Positions 15,920-24,385 of a DNA stretch of 39,809 bases are shown here, piece after piece. The notes below the pieces were generated by a model. It had not been told where the DNA came from. It did not search any database and worked only from the letters and a program-made list of their open reading frames with translations. Made by a program: the position numbers and the translations under genes. The stretch is from UBA927 sp964361785. GTDB taxonomy: Bacteria > Patescibacteriota > Microgenomatia > UBA10105 > UBA927. The stretch is taken from the NCBI GenBank assembly GCA_964361785.1, contig CAYIBX010000009.1, positions 1-39,809 of the forward strand, read 5' to 3'. Numbering within the stretch: the stretch's first letter is position 1; each line of letters begins with the position of its first letter.

Positions 15920-16097
15920 GAGCGAGTGCCCGACGATATTTTTTGGCCGCCGGATCAAAAAAATATATGCGCCCACAACTACAATCTACTTGCACAAGCC
16001 CTGTGCCATTTTTTTCTGGCAACTCTTTTCCACACCCTACACATTTTCCTTGCGAAAGTAACCACGCTTGCACCGGTGCTAAAACATTTTTAAACAT
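15906..16097 (-). CDS. Small zinc-ribbon protein
   Basis: A 63-residue protein with CVGCGKELP (two Cys spaced CxxC) and, 20 residues on, VDCSCGRIYFFD (CxC), a compact zinc-ribbon arrangement. The C-terminus is basic (KKYRRALAHEVK). It lies 6 bp after the AMP phosphorylase gene and overlaps mltG copy 2 by 14 bp, so it is translated in the same operon. The function is unknown; a nucleic-acid or protein-binding role is possible. Confidence 0.75.
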   Translation of the reverse strand: MFKNVLAPVQAWLLSQGKCVGCGKELPEKNGTGLVQVDCSCGRIYFFDPAAKKYRRALAHEVK

Positions 16098-16103
16098 ATA
16101 TTA

Positions 16104-17363
16104 TTATTCGACTGTATATATAGGCATCACTTTCAACGTCTCGACAGCTTCTTTAAGCTGATATTTATCAGAACTATATAATGTAGCAAGTATATCACCT
16201 TTGTCTACTTTTTCCTCAAGTTTGCGATTGAGAAACATTCCCGCCCTCTTATCCACAGGGCATCCAAGCACTTTACAAATTACTGATATTTCACGATTGT
16301 TCATCGAACTAATCATGCCTTTTTTCATAGATTTAATTTCATACTGTTCTTTTGCTGGCAATAGTTTGCTGCTTACGACATCAGGGTGCCCCCCCTGCGC
16401 TTTAATAATTTCTCGCATCTTAGAGAGTGCTTTCCCCGACGAGAGAAGTTCTTTTGCTACGATTTCTCCATCAATGTTTCTTTTGCCTTTCTTATCGCTA
16501 TAGCAAAGGGTCAACAACTTTCCAGCAAGTCTTAATGCTTTGGCTTCCAGCGCTAAGGGTCTCTCGGGCGCCTGCTCTAATACCTGAAACACATCTCGGG
16601 CTTCCAGAACCGGCCCTATTCCACGACCTGCATTTTGACGCGCTTCATTTATATCAAAAATCATTTTTACTTTAAATTTTTTAGCCAACAATTCAAACTT
16701 CTTAGCAATCATCTCTGCATCTTTAAAATGCTGTATCTTCATAGTGGGACCGACGGGTAAATCTATGATGATATGATTAGCTCCCGATGCCACTTTTTTT
16801 GCCATGACAGAGACAATGATTTTATCGTACGATTCAAAGGCCAATGGTCTTTCAACTTGAATGAGGATATCGTCTGCAGGTGCTAACCCCATATGTCCAC
16901 CCCATACGATACAGCCACCCACTTTTCGGACAATATGTTGAATTTGCGGAATCGTGAATGTGACGGGTGAGACAACCTCCATAGTGTCCGCTGTACCCGA
17001 CGGCGATGTGATAGCGCGTGACGAAGTTTTTGGGATAGTAAACCCAGCAGCTGCGATGATCGGCACAATAATCATCGTGGTTCTCGTCCCTGCTACCCCA
17101 CCTGCTGAATGTTTATCTGCAACTATCCCTTTAAATTTAAGTTGCGGCCCTGTCTCAATCATCGCTTTCGTGAGAAAATATAATTCTTCATCAGAAAATC
17201 CTTCTACAAACCCTGCTGCGGCAAAATATGTCGTAAGTACCGGACTTAATTTTTCTCTGGCTATTTCATCCATGATGGAAAACACCTCATCATATTTAAG
17301 TCGTTTCCCGACCAACTTTCTTTTGATGGCGTCTATAGCAAATTGTTGATTGTGTTTTTTCAT
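16104..17363 (-). CDS. deoA: AMP phosphorylase-type thymidine phosphorylase
   Basis: A 419-residue nucleoside/nucleotide phosphorylase. The block DKHSAGGVAGTRT (83-95) and IPKTSSRAIT followed by SGTADTMEV (110-130) match archaeal AMP phosphorylases better than bacterial thymidine phosphorylases, which have ...ISGRGLGHTGGTLDKLE. The expected reaction is AMP plus phosphate to adenine and ribose 1,5-bisphosphate, feeding a RuBisCO-linked nucleotide salvage route known in archaea and many Patescibacteria. Archaeal enzymes are about 500 residues with an N-terminal oligomerisation domain of about 80 residues that is absent here. No R15P isomerase or RuBisCO gene lies in the window. It overlaps the sortase gene by 4 bp (ATGA). 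Confidence 0.85.
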   Translation of the reverse strand: MKKHNQQFAIDAIKRKLVGKRLKYDEVFSIMDEIAREKLSPVLTTYFAAAGFVEGFSDEELYFLTKAMIETGPQLKFKGIVADKHSAGGVAGTRTTMIIVPIIAAAGFTIPKTSSRAITSPSGTADTMEVVSPVTFTIPQIQHIVRKVGGCIVWGGHMGLAPADDILIQVERPLAFESYDKIIVSVMAKKVASGANHIIIDLPVGPTMKIQHFKDAEMIAKKFELLAKKFKVKMIFDINEARQNAGRGIGPVLEARDVFQVLEQAPERPLALEAKALRLAGKLLTLCYSDKKGKRNIDGEIVAKELLSSGKALSKMREIIKAQGGHPDVVSSKLLPAKEQYEIKSMKKGMISSMNNREISVICKVLGCPVDKRAGMFLNRKLEEKVDKGDILATLYSSDKYQLKEAVETLKVMPIYTVE

Positions 17364-18070
17364 ATTCGTACTAACCTCGCCTTCACGTTTAATCTATATA
17401 AATAAGTGCCAGGAGGCACACAGGTAACGACAGTTATGTAACTGTCGTCGAAATGTTGTTCAAGAGGAGAAAGATCAGTCGGATCTACCACGACCTTATC
17501 ATACACACGATATGTGTACGTTACTCCATCATAAAGAATGGTGATGTCATCACCAATTTTTATCGTCGGCAGTGTCGCAAAAATGGACTTGTATTCTTTC
17601 GTTCCCTTAAAAAATTGTGGCAGTGTAGAGTGACCAAAAATAACCGCATTTCCATACTCTCCAGGAAGCGACGTGCCGCCATAATGCACTAAACTTTTTG
17701 CTAAATCATCGCCCGCTATGGTCACCGTCGCATCGGTAAGACCGAGCTTTGAGATAGACAACGTATAGCTATTTACCGGTGTAACAATTTTTTTCTGCGG
17801 CTTTGTAGGAAACCATGCGTTTGCATTGGTAAAGTCTGATGAACCTACGGCGTATACAACAGGATTTATAGGTTTCCCTTTTCCCACAGCTTCTGCCAAA
17901 GGACTCACTGTTTTAGCAAACATAGCTTGATCAATCAACAAAAATGAAAGAATTGGCCACACGGTCCAGACGATAAGTACCATCCCAATTCCCATGAAAA
18001 TGAAAGACAAAAAAACAGGTTTTTTCATCTTTCTTTTGGGTACTGATTTGATAAAACGATACGGAGCCAT
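17360..18070 (-). CDS. Membrane-anchored sortase
   Basis: A 236-residue sortase of the class D/E type. It has a basic N-terminus, a membrane helix at about residues 20-46 and an extracellular catalytic beta-barrel. Catalytic residues are His147 in FGHSTLP, Cys217 in TVVTCVPPGTYLYRL and Arg226 in the same segment. Sortases cut surface proteins at an LPxTG-type signal and join them to the cell wall or to each other. No convincing LPxTG protein is encoded next to it; its block neighbours are the PilM-like protein (upstream) and AMP phosphorylase (overlapping by 4 bp). The substrate is unknown. Confidence 0.92.
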   Translation of the reverse strand: MAPYRFIKSVPKRKMKKPVFLSFIFMGIGMVLIVWTVWPILSFLLIDQAMFAKTVSPLAEAVGKGKPINPVVYAVGSSDFTNANAWFPTKPQKKIVTPVNSYTLSISKLGLTDATVTIAGDDLAKSLVHYGGTSLPGEYGNAVIFGHSTLPQFFKGTKEYKSIFATLPTIKIGDDITILYDGVTYTYRVYDKVVVDPTDLSPLEQHFDDSYITVVTCVPPGTYLYRLNVKARLVRI

Positions 18071-18123
18071 ACCTTAGTCTACTATACAACGAAACGGTAG
18101 CTAGTTGCCACCTAAAAAGAAGC

Positions 18124-20394
18124 TTACTGTACTGCCAGAGAAATAATTATGTTTGCTTTATTTATCGGTAATCTTTTATTCGTTGGGGAAAGAACAAATC
18201 GAAATTCAGCACCCGCGACACCTACAAGACCCTTAAAGTGAGAAAGAGCATCTGTGACCGATGTTCCTTTAATATCTGCACGTAAGTTTTCTGTATTTAT
18301 GATAGGAAGTGCTGTAGCAGTGACGGTCGCTGCCACAGTAATTTTTCCATCCTTTTTCACCTGTGCGGCGCCCACTGATACATCGAGTTTACCATCTGTA
18401 AATGAGTATCCGCTGGGAAGTTTTGGAGTAATAAGCGAGAGAAGAAGCGATTTTATATCTTCATCTCGTAACACAATGCCACTTACCGCGGCTGTCACAT
18501 TTCCTGACAATTCTTTGGCTTCTTGATCGAGCTCTTTATCAAAAATTTTCTCCGTTACTTTCGTGGTAATCGTTTGCTCTATCAATCTATTACCTCCGAC
18601 TTCGGTAAGTAACTGAGCTTTTGCTTTCGTGATAATTTCATCCGTTAACGTCTTTAGTACCCCGTCATAATCAGCGCGTGATACCACCGTCACTTCACGA
18701 CTAACGCCTCCTTTTAGTGCCACATCATTTCTTGCCAAAAGACTTGAAGAACTTATGTCTTTCACCACAAACTCTGATGATGCAGCCACATTGCCTTCAA
18801 CGCCTATATCAATTGCTGTTATTGTCCCATCCTTCTTACCGAACGTAATCGAACCAATGGATTCACTGGCTGACGCAATGTTTATCTCTTCATCGAGACT
18901 AAATGAAACACCTTTTGCGGTAAGTACCGTACCTTTTTTTAACGTCCGTTCACTAGTGATTTTATTATAAAATGTCACCGTACCTTTTGCAGGATCTCCC
19001 ACACTTTTCTTACCGGTCACAGGAACTGTTTTTTGCGCGGACAATGAAAGGTTTTGCGTCATTCCGGGTATAGTTTTTGTGGCACTGTCGACAATGGTGG
19101 CGCTCGAATCAACGATAAGAGTAGCCGTCTCAGACAATGACGCGGGCAACACATACACAGTGACAGATGCTCGTGGCACAAAATAATACAAAAGCCCTAT
19201 CAACAATGCTATAGCTATAAAACCTACTACTGGAAACAGTGTTCTATGAGATCCTCCCAGAGAGAAGAAGCGGGGAAGCTTGACTGCTCTGATCGAAATC
19301 AACTTTGGTAGCGAAAAAGTAAACTTTTTCCGTTTGGGTTCTGCTTCATGCGGATTTACCACATCTTCACTGCCAAATCCTAGTGTTTGAGCATCTACCA
19401 ATTGCACATTCTCTACATCTTCATCCTCCTCAGAAGATACATGCATCGGTTGCTCTGTAGTGCTACCAGACTCTTCCGCTTCCGTTGTTTTATCGTCTTC
19501 TTCGCGCTGTTTTTCAACCCCGATAGTAGATGTTGCATCTTCTATCACAAACGCATCTTTCTCATCTCGGGTAGGCTGCGCTACTACTGTAGAACCTTGA
19601 CCATCCGCTGTGAGTGTGGCATCTTCACCAATTGATGCCGTCAGCTCAAAAGATCCTGCCAATGATACCGCACGTAATATATCTTCATGCGCAATAACTT
19701 CAATTTTTGGAAAATGCAAAAAGTTGGCTTTTGATGGCCATTGATGCTTCAAAAATGATCCACGAACACGTTCCAATGTCTGCTCATCAGCCCCATACAG
19801 TAATATACGCGATGGCAACACATCATTGTCGGGCGCGTCAGAAAAAAACTCTTCAAGAGTTGTGGCAGCTGATTCATTCACCGCACGCGATTGTTCACGC
19901 ACACAGATGCCTACCCGATACAGCGATACCGTAAGAATATCTTTCGTACAATGGACCAATATAACGCTTGCCGGCACTCCCTCTTCTTTTTTCAGAGAAA
20001 ATGCTATGGCTTGAGTAAGCGGCACGAATCCTACAGCGGTAAGTTCAAGTGTGCTCGTAAGTTTTTTCAAATGCGTACGAATCTCGGCTATGATATTCCC
20101 TTCAGGAGTCAAATATGTGGCGGGCATACCAAAGACCGTTTTTGTGATAGGAATTGTTGTGTGTGCTTTGTCCTCTGCAGCAGACAGTAACTGATCGACG
20201 ACGCTTATTCGTGCATCCCACGTATCTTCTTGTAATACGCCGTGAGCAACGCCTGCTATTTGTAACTCATTATTTGTTCCCAGCGACCAAGAAGCGACAG
20301 AAGCACCATCGCGTTCAACGATCAACGAAAAATAATACTCAACAGCATTTTTTGTTTTCCCTAAAAGGCGTGTAAATGATTCTGGAAATTTCAT
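18124..20394 (-). CDS. Bitopic protein with PilM/FtsA-like N-terminus and large extracellular part
   Basis: A 756-residue protein. Residues 1 to about 250 resemble an actin-like ATPase fold of the PilM/FtsA type (an early VERDGASVASWSL strand, FGMPATYLTPEG, LTAVGFVPLTQAIAFSL), although the ATP-site residues are not obvious. An acidic Ser/Thr-rich linker (about 265-350) and a basic stretch precede one membrane helix near residues 378-400. The remaining 350 residues should lie outside the cell and include a beta-rich part (KGTVTFYN, KGTVLTAKGVSF) of the kind that some pipelines label baseplate-J-like in Patescibacteria. It could tie a cytoplasmic filament to a surface structure such as a type IV pilus. 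It starts 4 bp after the alaS stop codon. Confidence 0.6.
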   Translation of the reverse strand: MKFPESFTRLLGKTKNAVEYYFSLIVERDGASVASWSLGTNNELQIAGVAHGVLQEDTWDARISVVDQLLSAAEDKAHTTIPITKTVFGMPATYLTPEGNIIAEIRTHLKKLTSTLELTAVGFVPLTQAIAFSLKKEEGVPASVILVHCTKDILTVSLYRVGICVREQSRAVNESAATTLEEFFSDAPDNDVLPSRILLYGADEQTLERVRGSFLKHQWPSKANFLHFPKIEVIAHEDILRAVSLAGSFELTASIGEDATLTADGQGSTVVAQPTRDEKDAFVIEDATSTIGVEKQREEDDKTTEAEESGSTTEQPMHVSSEEDEDVENVQLVDAQTLGFGSEDVVNPHEAEPKRKKFTFSLPKLISIRAVKLPRFFSLGGSHRTLFPVVGFIAIALLIGLLYYFVPRASVTVYVLPASLSETATLIVDSSATIVDSATKTIPGMTQNLSLSAQKTVPVTGKKSVGDPAKGTVTFYNKITSERTLKKGTVLTAKGVSFSLDEEINIASASESIGSITFGKKDGTITAIDIGVEGNVAASSEFVVKDISSSSLLARNDVALKGGVSREVTVVSRADYDGVLKTLTDEIITKAKAQLLTEVGGNRLIEQTITTKVTEKIFDKELDQEAKELSGNVTAAVSGIVLRDEDIKSLLLSLITPKLPSGYSFTDGKLDVSVGAAQVKKDGKITVAATVTATALPIINTENLRADIKGTSVTDALSHFKGLVGVAGAEFRFVLSPTNKRLPINKANIIISLAVQ

Positions 20395-20398
20395 GAGG

Positions 20399-22210
20399 TT
20401 ATGTCAGGGCAGCATACACTCTGCGAATACCCGCTCCCGCAGACTCTTCTTTCTTTATTGTAAAGTGACCCAACGCCCCTGTAAAGCTCACGTGTGGTCC
20501 ACCGCAAAATTCCGCAGAAAAATAATCATCTTGTGAACCGACGATGTATACACTGACGACCTCCGGATATTTATGACCAAATTCCATTTGTGCTCCGATT
20601 TTTTCTGCAATCTCACGAGACATTTCTACACGAGAAACAGATAAATTTTCCTTAATTTTTTCATTCACAAGTACTTCGATCTTTCGTAATTCTTCATCTG
20701 TAAGTTTTCGAAAAAAATTAAAATCTATCCTAAGTCTTTCTGCTGTAATATTACTTCCGCGTTGCTTAATCGTCGGATCGACAATCTTTTGTATAGCTGC
20801 CAAAAATAAATGATGAGCTGTATGAAGCTTAGTTGTTTGTTCACTCTGGTCAGCTAACCCACCTTTAAACATGCCTTTAGATGCGCTGCGTGATAATTCC
20901 TTATGCTTTTCAAACTCCTGTTTAAACTCTTCTTTATCTATTGTTTGATTTTTTTGCGCCGCGAGTTCATGAGTGATTTCTAATGGAAATCCGTATGTTT
21001 GATATAAATCAAATGCTTTCTTTCCTGTTATTAAATCTAATTTTTCAAATTCACGAAGTCCTTTGTCCAATGAAATAACAAATCGTTCCAACTCATCTGT
21101 AATGATACGGTCTACCACATCTCTGTGATTGGCTCTATCAAAATATACACCATCATACGTAGTTAACACACTCTCACAAATAGCATGAAAACCAGGAATT
21201 GGGGTGAGACCACTACGCAACACATGCATTTTTACAGCAGCTCTACGCAATAATCTACGCAACACATACCCTCGTTCTTTATTTGATGGAACAACTCCGT
21301 CAGCAATTAAAAAAGTTGCAGCTTTTAAATGATCAGCAATTATTCTAATAGGTCCTCTTTGAATTTCATTAGAATATTTTGCACCATTTGAATATTCTTC
21401 TATTGTCTTGATTATTTCTGTAAATAAATCAGTCTGAAAAACATCAGGACTATTAATCGCAGCAGCTGCCATTCGCTCAAGACCACCACCAAAATCCACA
21501 TTTTTTTGTACTAATTCTTGAAGCGATCCATCTTTTTCCTTTTTATATTGCATGAACACGGAATTTGCTATTTCCATAAATCGTCCACAATCACAATTTG
21601 GATGACACATCTCATTTTTATATGGCGATTTTTCATGAAGCCCTAACTGCGCACCAAAATCAAAAAATACTTCGCTATCTGGTCCTCCCAGTTCTCCTGC
21701 GGGCATTTTTTCTGGTTCTCCAGATCTCGACCACCAGTTCTTTTTTACACCATAAAAAAATATATGATCATCTGCCACACCTAGACTTTTCCAAATACGC
21801 GCTGACTCTTCATCTTTCGGTACCGATTCGTTTCCTTCAAATACAGTAACAAATAATTGTTTGGGATCTAATCCAAGCTCACTAGTCAGAAATTCAAAAA
21901 TCCATGGCAACTGCTCTTTCTTAAAATAATCACCAAGCGACCAGTTGCCAAGCATTTCAAAAAATGTGGTATGCCGATTATCCCCAACCTCATCGATATC
22001 TTGAGCACGAAACGCTTTCTGACTATTGACCAATCGCTTCCCCGACGGATGCGATTGACCCAAAAGGTATGGGATAAGCGGCTGCATACCGGAACTGGTA
22101 AATAGTGTCGTTGGATCATTTTCTGGCACAAGAGGGGCCGAGGGAATTTCTGTATGCCCTCGCTTTTTATAAAATTCAAGAAATTTTCGTCGAATGTCAT
22201 TTGTCGTCAT
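20399..22210 (-). CDS. alaS: Alanyl-tRNA synthetase, short form
   Basis: A 603-residue AlaRS, against about 875 for E. coli. The catalytic core is intact: FTSSGMQPLIPYL, SQKAFRAQDIDEVGDNRH, FFEMLGNWSLGDYFK and DFGGGLERMAAA. The editing site keeps its metal ligands, HTAHH (HxxxH, near residue 461) and CGGPH (CxxxH, near 568). The small beta-barrel that normally precedes the HxxxH motif (the AESGGQxGD segment) is missing: GLADQSEQTTKLHTAHH follows the helical domain directly. The protein ends just after the editing domain (ESAGAGIRRVYAAL), so the C-Ala domain and the oligomerisation region are absent. It is the first gene of the long minus-strand block. Confidence 0.95.
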   Translation of the reverse strand: MTTNDIRRKFLEFYKKRGHTEIPSAPLVPENDPTTLFTSSGMQPLIPYLLGQSHPSGKRLVNSQKAFRAQDIDEVGDNRHTTFFEMLGNWSLGDYFKKEQLPWIFEFLTSELGLDPKQLFVTVFEGNESVPKDEESARIWKSLGVADDHIFFYGVKKNWWSRSGEPEKMPAGELGGPDSEVFFDFGAQLGLHEKSPYKNEMCHPNCDCGRFMEIANSVFMQYKKEKDGSLQELVQKNVDFGGGLERMAAAAINSPDVFQTDLFTEIIKTIEEYSNGAKYSNEIQRGPIRIIADHLKAATFLIADGVVPSNKERGYVLRRLLRRAAVKMHVLRSGLTPIPGFHAICESVLTTYDGVYFDRANHRDVVDRIITDELERFVISLDKGLREFEKLDLITGKKAFDLYQTYGFPLEITHELAAQKNQTIDKEEFKQEFEKHKELSRSASKGMFKGGLADQSEQTTKLHTAHHLFLAAIQKIVDPTIKQRGSNITAERLRIDFNFFRKLTDEELRKIEVLVNEKIKENLSVSRVEMSREIAEKIGAQMEFGHKYPEVVSVYIVGSQDDYFSAEFCGGPHVSFTGALGHFTIKKEESAGAGIRRVYAALT

Positions 22211-22219
22211 AGCCTCATG

Positions 22220-22265
22220 ATTATAGCACTAGTAATTCCTGCATATCCGTATTACTATAATTATA
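22220..22265. promoter_or_regulatory. Divergent promoter region between alaS and the PKD-type gene
   Basis: A perfect palindrome ACTATAATTATAGT (22254-22267) contains a TATAAT on each strand (22256-22261 on plus, 22260-22265 on minus). A further TATAAT on the minus strand lies at 22220-22225, only about 10 bp before the alaS ATG, which would give an almost leaderless mRNA. Good -35 boxes are not visible, so the exact promoters remain uncertain. Confidence 0.4.
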
Positions 22266-22280
22266 GTTGATAATTTTCAA

Positions 22281-23054
22281 ATGAAAACGAAACGCCGTAC
22301 AGCAAAAAAGTCTACAAAAAAAATATCTTCCAAAGTAATACTCCTTTTTATTCTTTTCTTGGGCGTTGTCATAAGCGTCCTTGCTATCACACGATCTGAT
22401 CAGTCTACTTTTGAACTTCGAAAACGGGCTGATGAAATTACTCCCACAGAAACACCCACTGGCACCCTGACGCCCACACTCACACCGACACCCACCCCCT
22501 CAAACGTGATACCAACGTGTCTTGGTCTCTCGGTAAGTCCACTGTCAGGAAAAACACCGCTTGAATTAACACTTTCCTGTTCGGGAGTCGATGGCAATAA
22601 TGATATCAATGCGGCAGAATTTGACTTGGGTGACAATCAGAAACGGACAGTTGAGAAAAGTGTCGGCCAATACGGCACGATTATCACCAAAGTTCGATAC
22701 GACAAAACAGGCTCATACGTCGTCACGTGTAGAGTGCGGGATAACAACAACGCATGGTCTTCCATTCCATCTAGTTGCACCAACACAGTCAAAGTCATGA
22801 CTGTTGAAACCGTTGTCGCGACGCCAAAACCCAGACCAACGCCTATATATGAAGAGCCAACGCCAACAACAATTATCACAGAAACGCTCCTACCTACAGG
22901 TAGTATGACTCCGATTCTTACTCCGACTCCTATGCCGACAACATCAAACATCAGCAACGAAACGCTTTATATGATTGGGAAAATTGTACTTATAAGTATC
23001 ATCACTATACTCGTTGGGTTGCTTCTTAAAAAACTCATCGACGGAAACGAATAG
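22281..23054 (+). CDS. Surface protein with PKD-like domain and two membrane helices
   Basis: A 257-residue protein: a strongly basic N-terminus (KTKRRTAKKSTKK), a membrane helix at about residues 18-37, a Thr/Pro repeat linker (about 50-73), and a PKD/Ig-like domain (about 80-165; LDLGDNQ-type DLGDNQ, then GSYVVTCRVRDNNNAWS). A second Thr/Pro-rich linker and a C-terminal membrane helix (about 235-253) ending KKLIDGNE complete it. The PKD domain should be displayed outside, held at both ends. PKD domains usually mediate adhesion or carbohydrate contacts. The start has no SD. The EamA transporter gene begins 1 bp after the stop codon. Confidence 0.75.
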   Translation: MKTKRRTAKKSTKKISSKVILLFILFLGVVISVLAITRSDQSTFELRKRADEITPTETPTGTLTPTLTPTPTPSNVIPTCLGLSVSPLSGKTPLELTLSCSGVDGNNDINAAEFDLGDNQKRTVEKSVGQYGTIITKVRYDKTGSYVVTCRVRDNNNAWSSIPSSCTNTVKVMTVETVVATPKPRPTPIYEEPTPTTIITETLLPTGSMTPILTPTPMPTTSNISNETLYMIGKIVLISIITILVGLLLKKLIDGNE

Positions 23055-23055
23055 T

Positions 23056-23913
23056 ATGAACGCTATTTTTTACGCACTTATTTCCTACATCGGATGGGGA
23101 GCTGGTGACATTTTCGGCACAGTTGCCGCTCGAAGAATAGGCGGATACAAAACCACATTTTGGATCATGCTGGCTGCCGCCATTCTATTTGCACCACTGA
23201 CGATTATCTACTATAACTCGCTTATTAGTACACCCTTACCAGTGATTGTCCTCGCAACTCTGATGGGATTTTTCTACCAATCCGGAAATTTTGCCGTCAA
23301 CGAAGCGCTCAGGCGCACCGATGCCTCTATAGCACTTACGGTAATGGGTTCATTTGGAGCGTTCATCGTGCTTTTTTCTACAATTTTTCTTCGTGAGTCA
23401 TTACCACTTATTCATGCAGGAATAATTATCCTTATTTTTATCGGCGTATTTTTATGTACTTATCAACCCAAATCATCCATCAAAACATTCGATATAAAAG
23501 GTGTTTGGTTCGCATTGTATGCGGCAATTAGTTTTGGCATATTTTTCACCGCGGTCAAAATATTTTCGTCAACACTTAGTTGGTTTTGGCCAATATATCT
23601 CTCATTTCTTTGGCTTCCTTTAATATATCTATATTTACAAAGTATTAACATCAAACCATCAGTAAATGATATTAAACTTTCTTTTGTTCCGCTTATTTTT
23701 AACCTTCTGCTTTTGAGAGGTGCTGATTTTACGTTTAATATTGGCTTACAGCTTGGTTTAGCTTCTATCGTTGCGCCAATTGCAAGCGCTTCTCCTACAC
23801 TCTCGGTCATCCTTGCCTTCATCGTTTTCCATGAAAAACCGTCCGGAAGACAACTCTTTGGCATAGCACTTGCATTAATCGGCATCGTTTTGCTAGAATT
23901 TGCGGGGAATTAA
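23056..23913 (+). CDS. EamA-family (DMT superfamily) transporter
   Basis: A 285-residue integral membrane protein with about ten helices arranged as two EamA repeats, the usual form of drug/metabolite transporters that move amino acids, nucleotides or other small metabolites. I chose the ATG at 23056, just after the stop of the preceding gene; a start at 23014 would overlap that gene by 41 bp. The second repeat shows the typical PIASASPTLSVILAFIVFHE segment, followed by a closing helix GIALALIGIVLLE. It lies 5 bp before cutA. The substrate cannot be told from sequence. Confidence 0.88.
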   Translation: MNAIFYALISYIGWGAGDIFGTVAARRIGGYKTTFWIMLAAAILFAPLTIIYYNSLISTPLPVIVLATLMGFFYQSGNFAVNEALRRTDASIALTVMGSFGAFIVLFSTIFLRESLPLIHAGIIILIFIGVFLCTYQPKSSIKTFDIKGVWFALYAAISFGIFFTAVKIFSSTLSWFWPIYLSFLWLPLIYLYLQSINIKPSVNDIKLSFVPLIFNLLLLRGADFTFNIGLQLGLASIVAPIASASPTLSVILAFIVFHEKPSGRQLFGIALALIGIVLLEFAGN

Positions 23914-23918
23914 TACGT

Positions 23919-24251
23919 ATGGATAAAAACACGATGATTCTTGTTATAGTCTCCTGTGAAGATTCTGCACAGGCCGAAAGAATCGGTCGTGAACTTCTAA
24001 AGATTAAACTTGCCGCATGTATTCAGATTATCCCTCAAATATCATCTTTTTATCTCTGGCCGCCACAAAAACAGCATATAAATATGGCAGAAGAAAGCAT
24101 ACTTCTTATCAAATCACTAGAAAACAAATGGCCGCAACTGGAAAAAGAAATACAAAAGCTTCACACATACGAAAATCCTGAAATCATCGCCCTTCCAATA
24201 ACCCACGTCAGCCCAAACTATCTTAACTGGCTTCAAAAAGAACTCTCGTAA
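23919..24251 (+). CDS. cutA: CutA1 divalent-cation tolerance protein
   Basis: A 110-residue CutA1, the normal length. It starts MDKNTMILVIVSCEDSAQAE, has the LAACIQIIPQISSFYLW core strand pair, EESILLIKS, and ends PEIIALPITHVSPNYLNWL. CutA1 forms a very stable trimer. It was first linked to copper tolerance, but its true function is still debated. The gene follows the EamA gene by 5 bp, so it is likely co-transcribed. The perfect palindrome at 24299-24334 lies 47 bp past its stop. Confidence 0.95.
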   Translation: MDKNTMILVIVSCEDSAQAERIGRELLKIKLAACIQIIPQISSFYLWPPQKQHINMAEESILLIKSLENKWPQLEKEIQKLHTYENPEIIALPITHVSPNYLNWLQKELS

Positions 24252-24298
24252 TATCTGTTCTTCAAAAAGTACGTGTCATACTCTAGCGTATTACAGAT

Positions 24299-24334
24299 TT
24301 CATGTTATCATGTTTTAAAACATGATAACATGAA
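24299..24334. repeat. Perfect 36-bp palindrome, copy 1 (candidate operator)
   Basis: A perfect palindrome centred between 24316 and 24317, with the core TATCATGTTTT and its mirror image. The same core occurs at 29186-29213 and at 29704-29737, next to a TrpR-like regulator gene. This copy lies upstream of the frameshifted EamA gene (start 24386) and downstream of cutA. No T-run follows on either strand. It is best read as an operator or a member of a palindromic repeat family. Confidence 0.7.
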
Positions 24335-24372
24335 GAATAATAGTCAACATAGTAATCACATACTCTTCCAAT

Positions 24373-24378
24373 TATAAT
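24373..24378 (+). promoter_or_regulatory. -10 element of the downstream EamA gene
   Basis: A perfect TATAAT 7 bp before the ATG at 24386. Transcription would begin at or very near the start codon, giving a leaderless mRNA, consistent with the lack of an SD. No good -35 element is visible, which could mean the promoter depends on an activator; the large palindrome lies 38 bp upstream. Confidence 0.45.
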
Positions 24379-24385
24379 TATCCTC

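Noticed and set aside
18071..18123. Hairpin GGTGGC/GCTACC between the PilM-like and sortase genes as a terminator
   Set aside because: The T-run precedes rather than follows the stem in the direction of transcription, and the stem needs a wobble pair.
22890..22930. LPTGS in the PKD-type protein as a sortase signal
   Set aside because: The motif lacks the x between P and T of LPxTG and is followed by a Thr/Pro linker rather than directly by the membrane helix, so it is not convincing.
24299..24334. Palindrome copy 1 as a simple terminator of cutA
   Set aside because: No T-run follows on either strand, the symmetry is perfect through the centre, and the same core appears at the start of a regulator gene. 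A terminator role is not excluded but explains less.
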